Shown here in pieces: positions 53,851-62,867 of a stretch of DNA of 64,000 nt. The stretch spans positions 310,001 to 374,000 of the forward strand of contig NZ_CP012477.1 in assembly GCF_001281315.1 (NCBI RefSeq), in the 5' to 3' direction. A program made the translations under genes and the position numbers. The notes beneath the pieces are model-generated. The model was not told the origin of the DNA, searched no databases, and worked only from the letters and a program-made list of their open reading frames with translations. Numbering within the stretch: position 1 is the first letter of the stretch; every line of letters begins with the position of its first letter. Source of the DNA: Arthrobacter sp. ERGS1:01. Its GTDB lineage: Bacteria; Actinomycetota; Actinomycetes; Actinomycetales; Micrococcaceae.

Positions 53851-54696
53851 TCAGTGATTGCCCTCGGCAACGCGGGGCCCTGACGGTTGCGCCGTCGTCG
53901 TTCTTACCTTCTCGGCGACCCCGAGGCTTTCGCCAAAGTGCCCGGGAATTCCCACCAGGACCGGGCCGGTGCCGCGCCCTGCCACCATGAACCGGAACGT
54001 TTCGCCTGCACGGGGGACCGTGAACAGGCTGATCCCGCCAAGGCCAAAGGCGAGGAACCAGTCCTCACCGCCCGGATCCGGGGACTCCATGACGAATCCC
54101 TCGCCGGCCTTGGTGGAGATCCGCTTTTTCACCTTCGCCGAGACCTCACGCCAGGGCCGGGACGCCAGCGCGCGCTTGCGGCGGAAGCTGCGCCAGACGA
54201 AACCGGCAATCAGCACCGACCAAAACACCGGGATGCCCATCGCCATGCCGAGGAGGATGATCTCCGTCAGGGTCCCGCCGTCCGTGCCCGGGAGCGTCAT
54301 CCAGCCGTGGTCCCCGGGGCTGTAGGCGAGGGTGACCACGGAGCCCACCGCCGGTGCCTCGGCGCAGGTGCTCTGGGTTGAATGGTGCCGGTGCTGGGCT
54401 TGGCCGGCAATGGCGTAATCCAGGCCCAGATCGCAATGCTGGTACCTGTTGCTCCAGTCCTCGGCGCTGGCCACCGTGGCCGGAACCTGCGGCCAGCCGC
54501 CCCACAGCGGTTGGCCAATGTGCCAGACGGCGGCGCACCACAGGATGGCCAGCACGGCCGTGACGATCGACCAGATGCGAACCCTGCGGGTCTGCCTCCT
54601 GCCCATGCCGTCAACCTCCCAGGCGGGGGTTTCGCCGTATGGGCTGCCGGTGACGGCCAGCTCAATTCCGGGGCCGAGCTGCACCTGCTGCGCCAC
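53851..54696 (-). CDS. DUF3592-like two-span membrane protein
   Basis: A 281-residue membrane protein. A short N-terminal cytoplasmic part leads to a span at about residues 42-62, an extracytoplasmic domain with two Cys (HCDLGLDY and STCAEAP) and GSVVTLAYSPGDH, and a second span near residues 145-170, then a soluble tail. The GTG at 54696 has AGGAG five bases upstream. It resembles DUF3592 proteins in layout. It is divergent from the fucosidase gene. Confidence 0.78.
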   Translation of the reverse strand: MAQQVQLGPGIELAVTGSPYGETPAWEVDGMGRRQTRRVRIWSIVTAVLAILWCAAVWHIGQPLWGGWPQVPATVASAEDWSNRYQHCDLGLDYAIAGQAQHRHHSTQSTCAEAPAVGSVVTLAYSPGDHGWMTLPGTDGGTLTEIILLGMAMGIPVFWSVLIAGFVWRSFRRKRALASRPWREVSAKVKKRISTKAGEGFVMESPDPGGEDWFLAFGLGGISLFTVPRAGETFRFMVAGRGTGPVLVGIPGHFGESLGVAEKVRTTTAQPSGPRVAEGNH

Positions 54697-54842
54697 GTGT
54701 CTCCTAGGGAAAGGTCCATGGCGGTTGGGCCGCCGAAGCAATTGTGCAACGGGTTTCTGCGTGATTGCCTTTGTGACGTGCCGGGGGGCGGTGTGTGGCT
54801 GCCGTTTCCTGTGCGCGGGACGGACCGTGAAAGGCTTGTTCC

Positions 54843-56096
54843 GTGGCGTATTTGACCCCCACCCCCGCACAGCTCGCCTGGCAAAAGGACGGCCTTGGCG
54901 TGTTCTTCCACTTTGGCGTCAACACCTTCCACGGGAAGGAATGGAGCGACGGGACGTTGCCGGCGTCGTCGTTCAACCCGGCCGAGCTCGACGCCGAACA
55001 GTGGGTGGCGGCCGCCCTGGATGCCGGCGCCAAGTACGTGGTCCTGACGGCCAAGCACCACGACGGCTTTTGCCTGTGGCCCACCGCCACCACCGACTAC
55101 TCGGTGGCGTCCTCGCCGTGGCGGGACGGGCAGGGGGACGTGGTGGCCGAGGTGGCCGCCGCGTGCCGCAAGCTCGGCATGAAGCTGGGCCTCTACCTTT
55201 CCCCGTGGGACCGCAACGCCGAGTGCTACCCGGACCCGGCAGCCTATGACGAGTTCTACCTGCGCCAGCTGCGTGAACTGTGCACCAACTACGGCGAGCT
55301 GTGTGAGCTGTGGTTCGACGGGGCCGGCTCGCATGGCCGCGAATACGATTGGTCCCGCATTGCCGGGCTCATCGCCGAGCTCCAGCCCGGCGCCATGGTC
55401 TTCAACATGGGCGCCCACACCATCCGCTGGGTGGGAAACGAAGACGGCCTGGCCGCGGACCCCGTCGAGTACGTGGTGGACCAGACCGACTTCTCCAACT
55501 ACACGGTCCTCGCCGCCAAGCTTGAGGAGGCGCTGTATTTGCCGCCGGAATGCGACGTCTCGATCCGCCGCGGCTGGTTCTGGCACCCCGACGACGAGCC
55601 CAAGGAGCTGGACCACCTGCTCGCCATCCACTACCGCTCCATCGGCCTGGGTGCCAACCTGCTGCTGAACCTGCCGCCGGACAACCGCGGGCTCATCCCG
55701 GACGCCGACGTTGCGCGTGTCAGGGAGTTTGCCGGTGAAGTCCGACGCCGGTTCCAGGCTCCGCGCCCGGCCACGCTCCGCACCGCCGGACCCGGCACCT
55801 GGGTGGCGGACTTCGAGCAGGAAACCACCCTTGACCACGTGGCGCTGGCGGAAAACCTGCTGGCCGGCCAGCGGGTCACCGGCCACCGCATCAGAACCAA
55901 CGACGACCGCCTCCTGGTGGAGGCAGGGACCATCGGGGTGCAGCGAATCCACGTCTTCGAAGCCGTCACGGTCCGCTCGCTGACCATCGAACTGGACGGT
56001 GCCGGCCCGGTGCTGGACGCCGTCGCCGGCTTCAGCACCGGCGTGGAGTCCATCCCGGACATCAACTACCTGGCCACGACCGACGCCCCGGACTAG
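54843..56096 (+). CDS. Alpha-L-fucosidase (GH29)
   Basis: A 417-residue glycosidase that releases L-fucose from glycans. The N-terminal WQKDGLGVFFHFGVNTF, KYVVLTAKHHDGFCLW and the nucleophile Asp159 in LWFDGAGS are clear GH29 features. A short C-terminal beta domain follows the barrel. There is no signal peptide, so it acts inside the cell, probably on imported oligosaccharides. Start is a GTG at 54843. It fits the glycan-degrading theme set by the sialidases at 15-23 kb. Confidence 0.93.
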   Translation: MAYLTPTPAQLAWQKDGLGVFFHFGVNTFHGKEWSDGTLPASSFNPAELDAEQWVAAALDAGAKYVVLTAKHHDGFCLWPTATTDYSVASSPWRDGQGDVVAEVAAACRKLGMKLGLYLSPWDRNAECYPDPAAYDEFYLRQLRELCTNYGELCELWFDGAGSHGREYDWSRIAGLIAELQPGAMVFNMGAHTIRWVGNEDGLAADPVEYVVDQTDFSNYTVLAAKLEEALYLPPECDVSIRRGWFWHPDDEPKELDHLLAIHYRSIGLGANLLLNLPPDNRGLIPDADVARVREFAGEVRRRFQAPRPATLRTAGPGTWVADFEQETTLDHVALAENLLAGQRVTGHRIRTNDDRLLVEAGTIGVQRIHVFEAVTVRSLTIELDGAGPVLDAVAGFSTGVESIPDINYLATTDAPD

Positions 56097-56581
56097 GACC
56101 GACCGGTCCGGCTTCGGTCCTGCTGCGGAGCGTGCCGGCGAAAACCGGGCTGCGTATAGCTGCGCGCCAGCACGGCCAGCGCCAGCGCGGCCACCAGCAG
56201 CCCGAAGTCACGCAGGGCCACGTCGTAGAAGCCCGGATACGTCACCAGGTTCACGATGATCCCGGCCAGCCACAGCGCCACCACGAACGCGGCGTAGCGG
56301 GGCCGCAACGCCACCATGATGCCGGCCGCAATCTCCACCACGCCGATGGCCAGCATCATGGTGTGCGGGCTGAACGGGGAGATCTGCACCAGCCACGGCG
56401 CCAGGTAGTGCTCCCAGTTGGTGAAGACGTTGAAGAACTTGTCCGCGCCCATGATCAGCGGGATCGCGACAAAGCCGGCCCACAACATCAAGAACGCCCC
56501 GTACGCCGGCTCCACCCTGGCCCGGTGCAGTGCGTGACCCCTGCCGGCCGCCGAAGCGGCGGGCATCGTGCTTGCAGCCAT
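56093..56581 (-). CDS. DoxX-like membrane protein
   Basis: A 162-residue protein with four membrane spans of the DoxX type: MLWAGFVAIPLIMGADKFFNVFTNW near the start and MLAIGVVEIAAGIMVALRPRYAAF in the middle. These proteins are linked to redox or sulfur stress. AAGGAGG precedes the ATG, and a 10-9-10 palindrome lies just upstream, suggesting tight control by an unidentified regulator. Its 3' end overlaps the fucosidase stop by 4 bp. Confidence 0.88.
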   Translation of the reverse strand: MAASTMPAASAAGRGHALHRARVEPAYGAFLMLWAGFVAIPLIMGADKFFNVFTNWEHYLAPWLVQISPFSPHTMMLAIGVVEIAAGIMVALRPRYAAFVVALWLAGIIVNLVTYPGFYDVALRDFGLLVAALALAVLARSYTQPGFRRHAPQQDRSRTGRS

Positions 56582-56591
56582 GACATCCTCC

Positions 56592-56620
56592 TTCTAAAAA
56601 CTGGATTGATGTTTTTAGAA
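56592..56620. promoter_or_regulatory. Palindromic operator of the DoxX-like gene
   Basis: TTCTAAAAAC and GTTTTTAGAA form perfect 10-bp arms with a nine-base spacer, directly upstream of the DoxX ribosome site. The AT-rich sequence stands out in this GC-rich region. No adjacent regulator gene is seen. Confidence 0.72.
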
Positions 56621-56665
56621 TGCGCCCGAAGATGCGGCTTGTCAATGGATTTCCCGCTGGCGGCG

Positions 56666-58303
56666 CTAGAGGATTGCGACGCTGCCGTCGCGGACGTCCC
56701 AGCGGGTGTCGAGCCGGACGTTTTCGAGCAAGCGGCGGTCGTGGGAGACCAGCAGCAGGGCGCCTTCGTAGCTTTCCAGCGCCTCCTCAAGCTGCTCGAT
56801 CGCGGGTAGGTCAAGGTGGTTGGTCGGCTCGTCAAGGACCAGCACGTTCACGCCGCGGGCCTGCAGCAGCGCCAGGGAGGCGCGCGTTCGTTCGCCGGGG
56901 GACAGGGCGTCCACGGGACTCGTGACCTGGTCGGCCTTCAAGCCAAACTTGGCCAGCAGCGTGCGCACCTCGGCCTGGTTCATCTCGGGCACCAGGAGCT
57001 CGAAGGCGTCGCCCAGCGGGGCGTCCTCCGGGAACTGGCTGCGGGCCTGATCGATCTCGCCGATCGCCACGCTGGCACCCAGGGAGGCGCCGCCTTCGTC
57101 CGGGGCCGTGCGGCCCAGCAGGAGCCGCAACAGCGTGGACTTGCCGGCGCCGTTGGGGCCCGTGATGCCGATCCGCTCGCCGGCGTTGACCTGCACCGAT
57201 ACGGGGCCAAGCGTGAAGCCGCCCTGGTGAAGGGTGGCCGCATTCAGGGTTGCCACGACGGAGCTTGAACGCGGTGCGGCGCCAATGCTGAACTGCAGCG
57301 CCCACTCCTTGCGCGGCTCCTCCACCTCGTCCAGGCGGGCAATGCGCGACTCCATCTGGCGGACCTTTTGGGCCTGCTTTTCGCTGGATTCGCTGGCGGC
57401 CCGGCGGCGGATCTTGTCATTGTCCGGGTTCTTCTTCATGGCGTTGCGCACGCCCTGCGAGCTCCACTCGCGCTGGGTGCGGGCGCGTCCCACGAGGTCG
57501 GCCTTCTTGTCGGCAAATTCGTCGTAGGCCTCGCGGGCGTGCCGCCGCGCGATGGCGCGCTCCTCCAGGTAGGCGTCGTAGCCGCCGTCGTACACGGCCA
57601 CCTTGTTCTGCGCCAGGTCCAGCTCCACCACGGTGGTCACGCAGCGGGCCAGGAACTCGCGGTCGTGGGAGACGAGCACAACGCCGCCGCGCAGGCCCGT
57701 CACGAATTCCTCCAGCCGCGCCAGTCCGGCCAGGTCAAGATCGTTCGTGGGCTCGTCCAGGAGTACGACGTCGAAGCGGCTCAGCAGCAGCGCGGCCAGC
57801 GCCACGCGGGCGGCCTGCCCGCCGGAAAGTCCCGTCATGAGTGCCTCGGGGCCCACGTCGAGGCCGAGCTCGGCCAGGGTGGCCGGGATGCGGTCGTCAA
57901 GATCCGCGGCCCCGCACGCCAGCCAGTGGTCAAGGGCTGCCGCGTAGCGGTCGTCGTCGGCGGAATTGCCCGAGCCCAGCGCCTCGGCGGAGGACTCCAT
58001 GGCCTCGGTGGCCGCCGTGGAACCGGTGCGCCGGCCAATGTAGCCGGCCACGGTTTCGCCGTCGATCCGCTCATGTTCCTGCGGCAGCCAGCCGATGAAC
58101 GCGTCCTGTGGGGCCGTGCTGACGGTGCCGGCCTGCGGCTTGTCAGCCCCCGCCAGCAGGCGCAGCAGCGTGGACTTGCCGGCGCCGTTGGCGCCCACCA
58201 CGCCCACGACGTCGCCCGGGGCGACGGTGAAATTGAGGTTGCTGAACAAAGTGCGGTGGGCGTGTCCTCCGGAGAGGTCCTTGGCCACGAGTGTTGCGGT
58301 CAT
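56666..58303 (-). CDS. ABC-F family ATPase
   Basis: A 545-residue soluble protein with two ATPase domains and no membrane part. Walker A motifs are GANGAGKST and GPNGAGKST; signatures are LSGGQAARVALA and LSPGERTRASLA. A charged linker with RTQREWSSQGVRNAMKKNPD joins them. ABC-F proteins act on the ribosome in translation or protect it from antibiotics. Which role applies here cannot be told. Confidence 0.92.
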   Translation of the reverse strand: MTATLVAKDLSGGHAHRTLFSNLNFTVAPGDVVGVVGANGAGKSTLLRLLAGADKPQAGTVSTAPQDAFIGWLPQEHERIDGETVAGYIGRRTGSTAATEAMESSAEALGSGNSADDDRYAAALDHWLACGAADLDDRIPATLAELGLDVGPEALMTGLSGGQAARVALAALLLSRFDVVLLDEPTNDLDLAGLARLEEFVTGLRGGVVLVSHDREFLARCVTTVVELDLAQNKVAVYDGGYDAYLEERAIARRHAREAYDEFADKKADLVGRARTQREWSSQGVRNAMKKNPDNDKIRRRAASESSEKQAQKVRQMESRIARLDEVEEPRKEWALQFSIGAAPRSSSVVATLNAATLHQGGFTLGPVSVQVNAGERIGITGPNGAGKSTLLRLLLGRTAPDEGGASLGASVAIGEIDQARSQFPEDAPLGDAFELLVPEMNQAEVRTLLAKFGLKADQVTSPVDALSPGERTRASLALLQARGVNVLVLDEPTNHLDLPAIEQLEEALESYEGALLLVSHDRRLLENVRLDTRWDVRDGSVAIL

Positions 58304-58360
58304 GCCTCAATCTTAAGTTGCTTTGGCGGGGTCCCCGGACCGGTGCAGTGTCGCCCTGGC

Positions 58361-58435
58361 CCGTCTATGTTGCAGTTATTGGACCGATTTCGCCCCGGAA
58401 GACGCTTACCGGTCCAATAACTGCAACACAGACGG
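58361..58435. terminator. Long inverted repeat downstream of the F420-type reductase
   Basis: Twenty-six-bp arms (58361-58386 and 58410-58435) match with a single mismatch; the core is TTGCAGTTATTGGACCG. It lies between the reductase stop and the ABC-F start and is probably a terminator. Confidence 0.65.
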
Positions 58436-58437
58436 GG

Positions 58438-59157
58438 TCAGTGTGCCGGCTCCAGTTTGCCGCTCGCGGCCAGGTGCGCGGTCAGCTCGGATTCGACCCC
58501 CGCGCGGTCGTACCAGCCGGTGAAGATGGGCGTGCCCGGTTCAAAGGCCGTGCCGTTTGTCAGCGGCCCGGCGTCGACCGCGTCAAAGCCCAGGCGCTCA
58601 ACGAACTCGCGCACCAGGGCGCCGGTGGCGTCGTCGTCCGTGGAAACGGCCAGCGCGCGCCGGTCGGCGGCACCCGCGGGGCGGGCGTCGAGTTCCAGCT
58701 CGTGGTAGCCGATGTGGTTCAGCGACTTGGCGAGCCGGGCGCCGGGAATGTGGGCCAGCACCATTTCCGAGCTCGACGGCGCATCCGCCAGCTCCGGCAT
58801 CTCGCCGTTGGTGTCCTGCCAGTAGTTCATGGTGTCCACCACGTGCTTGCCGGCCAGCCCGGCCGGATCCAGCGTGCGGAACTTGTGCAGCGGCACGGAC
58901 AGCACCACGAGATCGGCCTCGGCCATGACGCGTTCGGCGGTGACGGCTTCGGCGCCCGGGGCCATGACCTGGATGATCAGGCCAATGTTTGCGGGGTCTC
59001 CCGAGGCGGCAATGAGCACGCGGTAGCCGGCCAGCAGGGCCTGGCGTGCGACGCCGGTCCCCACCTTTCCGGCGCCAAGGATGCCGATGGTCTGCGGCTG
59101 GGTTCCCCCGGGCAAAGTTTCCACGTGCAATGTCTCCACCTTCGATGCTCCATCCAT
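58438..59157 (-). CDS. F420-dependent NADP reductase-like oxidoreductase
   Basis: A 239-residue Rossmann protein with the nucleotide-binding GILGAGKVGTGVARQ and a downstream MNYWQDTNGEMPEL segment. It resembles NADPH-dependent F420 reductases and related NAD(P)-binding enzymes. It is divergent from a MarR regulator across a 74-bp gap that carries two GTTGTAA repeats, so it is probably controlled by that regulator. Confidence 0.85.
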   Translation of the reverse strand: MDGASKVETLHVETLPGGTQPQTIGILGAGKVGTGVARQALLAGYRVLIAASGDPANIGLIIQVMAPGAEAVTAERVMAEADLVVLSVPLHKFRTLDPAGLAGKHVVDTMNYWQDTNGEMPELADAPSSSEMVLAHIPGARLAKSLNHIGYHELELDARPAGAADRRALAVSTDDDATGALVREFVERLGFDAVDAGPLTNGTAFEPGTPIFTGWYDRAGVESELTAHLAASGKLEPAH

Positions 59158-59161
59158 ATAC

Positions 59162-59204
59162 GTTGTAATACAGACGATCTTACTCTCATATTATCTGTTG
59201 TAAA
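59162..59204. promoter_or_regulatory. Paired GTTGTAA repeats in a divergent promoter
   Basis: GTTGTAA at 59162-59168 and 59198-59204 are direct repeats 36 bp apart in the AT-rich gap between the reductase and the MarR gene. They are candidate regulator sites. Confidence 0.4.
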
Positions 59205-59231
59205 GAGCAGTAATGCCTTATGATGGGTGGT

Positions 59232-59738
59232 ATGAGTAACAGTTCCGCAGTGCAGACCCCCGCAACCAGCGCCCAAGAGGACTTTGGCTGGACCCTGGGC
59301 GTGCTGGTGCGCAACTACCAAAACTCCTCCAACGCCGTCATGGGTGAATTCCCGCACGGCGCCCGGGGCTACCAGGTGCTGGTGGCCGTGGTGGGCGGCG
59401 AACAGCCCAACCAGTTGGCGCTCGCCCAGCACCTGGGCATTGACCGCACCGTCATGACCTACCTGATTGACGACTTCGTGAAGGCCGGGCTGGCCGAACG
59501 CCGGCTCAATCCCGCCGATCGCCGGGCGCGGCTCGTGGTGGCCACCGACGCCGGCCATGCCGCCTTGGCGGATTTGCAGCGCCGCGTGGCGGAGGCCGAA
59601 AACACCGTCCTTGCGGCGCTGGACCCCGCCGAGCGCGAGGTCTTCCGGACCTTGCTGCGCCGCGTGGCCTGCGACGCCCCCGAAGCGGACGCCCACGACC
59701 TCGGCGCCTGCGAAGCCGTGGAGCAGATGCTCGGTTAG
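59232..59738 (+). CDS. MarR family transcriptional regulator
   Basis: A 168-residue winged-helix regulator. The recognition region is [32 protein letters not shown], with the wing [17 protein letters not shown]. It is divergent from the F420-type reductase and is its likely regulator. ATGs at 59220 and 59223 are in frame; 59232 is preferred for spacing to GGTGG. Its stop overlaps the convergent GntR gene by 4 bp. Confidence 0.88.
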   Translation: MSNSSAVQTPATSAQEDFGWTLGVLVRNYQNSSNAVMGEFPHGARGYQVLVAVVGGEQPNQLALAQHLGIDRTVMTYLIDDFVKAGLAERRLNPADRRARLVVATDAGHAALADLQRRVAEAENTVLAALDPAEREVFRTLLRRVACDAPEADAHDLGACEAVEQMLG

Positions 59739-60406
59739 GGTTCGGCCGGCCCGTCGCCGGCAAGTCCGGCTCCCAGCGAGAGCCAGTTTTCCCGGCTTGC
59801 AAGCGCCGCGCCCTCGGCGTCGCCCAGCCCGGCGAGGCGGATGATCTCGGCATGCGCGGTGACCGAGTGGCGTCCGGAGGCGGAGCTGAAACGCTGCCGC
59901 TCCACCCGCCGCAACAGCGGGAGGGCCTGTTCCAGGACATCCGGAATCATGTCGTTGCCGCAGCCGTGCACAAAGACGGCGTGAAAGTCGTCGTCGGCGG
60001 CCAGGGCCAGTTCGACGTCGTCATGCTCCAGTGCCGCGGCAAAGTTGGCATTGGCCTCCGTCATGGCCGCAAGCGCCGGGCCGGCCATGTGCGGCACGGC
60101 GAGGCGCGCGGCCAACTCATGCATGGCCGCCACCACCTGCCGGGCGCTGGCGGTCGACGCCGGATCAAGCGGCGCAACCAGGGTTGCCCGGCCGGGCTGG
60201 GCGATGATCAGCCCGGCCCGTTCAAGCCGCAGCAAGGCCTCGCGGATGGGCGTGCGGCTGACCCCCAGCCAGGCCTCGAGCTCGGGATCCCGCAGCCGCT
60301 CGCCCGGGCCAAAAGTGCCGTCGATGATGGCGTCGCGAATGGACTCATATACGTCGTCGCGCAGCAGGGAGCGCTTGTGGATTCCATGGGGGGAAGGTGT
60401 GGGCAT
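59735..60406 (-). CDS. GntR family regulator (FCD), probable acdS repressor
   Basis: A 223-residue regulator. The winged helix has [36 protein letters not shown], followed by an FCD-type helical domain with [14 protein letters not shown]. It is divergent from ACC deaminase with a palindromic operator between, so it probably controls that gene in response to ACC or a related ligand. An alternative ATG lies at 60415. Confidence 0.9.
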   Translation of the reverse strand: MPTPSPHGIHKRSLLRDDVYESIRDAIIDGTFGPGERLRDPELEAWLGVSRTPIREALLRLERAGLIIAQPGRATLVAPLDPASTASARQVVAAMHELAARLAVPHMAGPALAAMTEANANFAAALEHDDVELALAADDDFHAVFVHGCGNDMIPDVLEQALPLLRRVERQRFSSASGRHSVTAHAEIIRLAGLGDAEGAALASRENWLSLGAGLAGDGPAEP

Positions 60407-60449
60407 GGCCCTCATGCTAGCGCGGCAGTCGGAGGAATCGCTGAAAGTG

Positions 60450-60485
60450 TTGACATGCCACGCATGCAGCATGCAATATATTGCA
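60450..60485 (+). promoter_or_regulatory. acdS promoter with TGCAATATATTGCA operator
   Basis: TTGACA at 60450-60455 is a perfect -35 box. A perfect 14-bp palindrome, TGCAATATATTGCA, at 60472-60485 covers the -10 position, so a bound GntR dimer would block polymerase. Confidence 0.75.
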
Positions 60486-60535
60486 CAACGACCAGTGGTG
60501 TGATCCGCACCATGTCTTGGGTAAATGAGGACACC

Positions 60536-61543
60536 ATGGCAATCACCGATTTTGAGCGCTACCCCCTGACGTTCGGCCCCAGCCCCATCCACGAGCTGCC
60601 GCGCCTGGGTGCGCACTTGGGCGGCGCGAAGATCTGGGCCAAACGGGAGGACTGCAACAGCGGGCTGGCCTTTGGCGGCAACAAGACCCGCAAACTTGAA
60701 TACATCGTCCCGGATGCGATCGCCCAGGGCGCGGACACGCTGGTCTCCATTGGCGGCTACCAGTCCAACCACACCCGCCAGGTGGCCGCCGTCGCCGCCA
60801 AGATCGGCATGAAGGCCCGGCTCGTGCAGGAAAACTGGGTGGATTGGCCGGACCCGCTCAGCGACCGTGTGGGCAACATCCTGCTTTCGCGAATCATGGG
60901 CGCCGAGGTCACGCTCGATTCGGCGGGCTTCGACATCGGCATCCGCAGCAGCTGGGAGCAGGCCATCGCGGAGGTTCACGACGCCGGCGGCAAGCCGTAC
61001 CCCATCCCGGCCGGCGCCTCCGAACACCATCTGGGCGGACTGGGCTTCGCCAACTGGGCCTATGAGGTTGAGCAGCAGGAAAAGGACCTGGGCGTCTTCT
61101 TCGACACGATCATAGTCTGCACCGTCACCGGCTCCACGCATGCCGGCATGATCGCCGGGTTCGCCGGCCAGGACCGCCCCCGGCGCGTGATCGGCATCGA
61201 CGCCTCCGCCACCATTGAGAAGACCCGTGCGCAGGTGGCCCGGATCGCCCGGCACACCGCCGAACTGATCGGCCTGGGCCGCGAACTGCGGGACGACGAG
61301 ATCACCGTGCTGGAGGGCTGGGCCGGCGACTACTACGGCATCCCGGTGGAATCGACCATGGAAGCCATCCGGCTGTCGGGATCCCTCGAGGGGATGATCA
61401 TCGACCCCGTCTACGAGGGCAAGTCCATGGCCGGACTGATCGAGCTGGTCAGCACCAGGGACATTCCGGATACCAGCAACGTCCTGTACGCGCACCTGGG
61501 CGGGCAGCCGGCCCTGAACGCCTACAGCGGACTGTTCCGCTAA
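60536..61543 (+). CDS. acdS: 1-aminocyclopropane-1-carboxylate deaminase
   Basis: A 335-residue PLP enzyme that converts ACC to 2-oxobutyrate and ammonia, which lowers ethylene in plants. PLP Lys50 lies in [11 protein letters not shown]. Glu294 and Leu321 match the residues that separate true ACC deaminases from D-cysteine desulfhydrases. Other signatures are [15 protein letters not shown] and GDYYGIP. The ATG at 60536 follows GAGGA. A divergent GntR regulator and operator lie upstream. Confidence 0.93.
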   Translation: MAITDFERYPLTFGPSPIHELPRLGAHLGGAKIWAKREDCNSGLAFGGNKTRKLEYIVPDAIAQGADTLVSIGGYQSNHTRQVAAVAAKIGMKARLVQENWVDWPDPLSDRVGNILLSRIMGAEVTLDSAGFDIGIRSSWEQAIAEVHDAGGKPYPIPAGASEHHLGGLGFANWAYEVEQQEKDLGVFFDTIIVCTVTGSTHAGMIAGFAGQDRPRRVIGIDASATIEKTRAQVARIARHTAELIGLGRELRDDEITVLEGWAGDYYGIPVESTMEAIRLSGSLEGMIIDPVYEGKSMAGLIELVSTRDIPDTSNVLYAHLGGQPALNAYSGLFR

Positions 61544-61581
61544 AGCAGGAGCGCCCGCTCCGTGAATGACAGAGCCAGGAA

Positions 61582-61617
61582 CGACGGCGGCACCCGGGTG
61601 AGCCGGGCGCCGTCGGA
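61582..61617. terminator. Hairpin between convergent acdS and SorC genes
   Basis: CGACGGCG and CGCCGTCG arms with CCCGG/CCGGG inside form a stable stem, followed by ACTTTG. It is a probable terminator for acdS. Confidence 0.5.
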
Positions 61618-61650
61618 CTTTGTCCGGTCCCGGCAGATCCCGGCCCGGCC

Positions 61651-62613
61651 CTAGCCGAGGTTGGCGAGCAGCTGACGGGCGGTGGATTCGTCGGTGACGA
61701 GTTCGTTGACGAAGCCGCCGCGGATGGCCGCGGCCAGCGGAACCACCTTGGCCGGCCCGGCCGTGACCATCATGCGGCGCCGGATCTTCAACAGGTCATC
61801 CAGCGTGATGCCGATGAGCCTGTCGGTCACCTCCGACTTCACCTCGCGGCCTTCGTGGTCAAAGAAGTGCCCGCACAGGTGCGCGGCGGCGCCGGCGGCC
61901 TCAAGGTCCGCGAGTGCGCCGGGGGAGACGGGGCTGTAGGTTCCGGTGCCGTCAAAGCGCTGCATGGAGCCCAGGCCGAGCAGGGCCAGGTCGCTGCGGG
62001 GGCCCAGCTCAAGCCCGTACGCCACCTCGGGCGATTCGAGCGCCTTGAACCGGGCTGCGGGATCGCGGTAGAGGAAGTTGGCGGGGACCGGGATGAAGTT
62101 CCCGCCCAGCTGCTGGCAAATGTGCTCGCCCACGTGGATGCGTTCATCCCCGGAACGGTCCAGCCGGGAAGGGCAGGCCAGCAGGTCGATGACCGTCAGC
62201 TCCGCGTGGACGCCGGGGCTCAGCGACTTGGCCACGGACGACAACGTCCGGCTGGCCGCCACGCCCAGCTGCCGCACGCCATCGAGGTGGGTTTGCAGGT
62301 ACCTGGCCGCCACGTAGCCCAGGCGGTTGTTCTTCTCGTACAGGGAGCGGGGCCGGTCCATGGAGATGACGCAATCGTCAAGGTTGAACGCGGTCCGCAG
62401 CGTCGCCTCGAGCTCCGGCATCCGGTCCACGGGCGGGCCGATCCGGATCTGCACCACGCCGCGGCGCTTGGCCTCGGCCAGCAGCCGCGAGACGGTGGCC
62501 CGGGACAGGTTTTCCGACGACGCGATCTCCAGCTGGGTGGCACCGGAGACGTGGTAGAGGTGGGCGATCTTTTGCACCAGGTGGTCGTGGCGCATGGCGT
62601 GGTCGGTGGACAA
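61651..62613 (-). CDS. SorC/DeoR-type sugar-binding transcriptional regulator
   Basis: A regulator of 320-335 residues. The N-terminal helix-turn-helix is ATQLEIASSENLSRATVSRLLAEAKRRG, and a SorC sugar-phosphate-binding domain follows, with LDGVRQLGVAASRTL and ELGPRSDLALLGLGSMQ. I chose a TTG at 62613 because GGAAGGGG lies nine bases upstream; an ATG at 62658 would add 15 residues. It is divergent from an ABC exporter. Target sugar unknown. Confidence 0.88.
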   Translation of the reverse strand: MSTDHAMRHDHLVQKIAHLYHVSGATQLEIASSENLSRATVSRLLAEAKRRGVVQIRIGPPVDRMPELEATLRTAFNLDDCVISMDRPRSLYEKNNRLGYVAARYLQTHLDGVRQLGVAASRTLSSVAKSLSPGVHAELTVIDLLACPSRLDRSGDERIHVGEHICQQLGGNFIPVPANFLYRDPAARFKALESPEVAYGLELGPRSDLALLGLGSMQRFDGTGTYSPVSPGALADLEAAGAAAHLCGHFFDHEGREVKSEVTDRLIGITLDDLLKIRRRMMVTAGPAKVVPLAAAIRGGFVNELVTDESTARQLLANLG

Positions 62614-62867
62614 AACGGTGCGCCCCTTCCGGTGGTTGTTGATGGTGAGCCTACCCATGATTCTAGAAGATCGAAGCGGTGTTGGCAGGTTGCCGCCCCT
62701 TCCTGCCGAAAAGACCTACCAATCGGTGCACATTGTGGGCTAGGGTAACTAATTGTGAGATAGATACCGCAGCCACCCAAGCCGCCCGCAGATCGCGCCG
62801 CCGTCCCGCGGCCCGCTGGATCGCGTCCGGACCGCCTGCCAATCCACCATTTATTTAGAAGGCCCTC

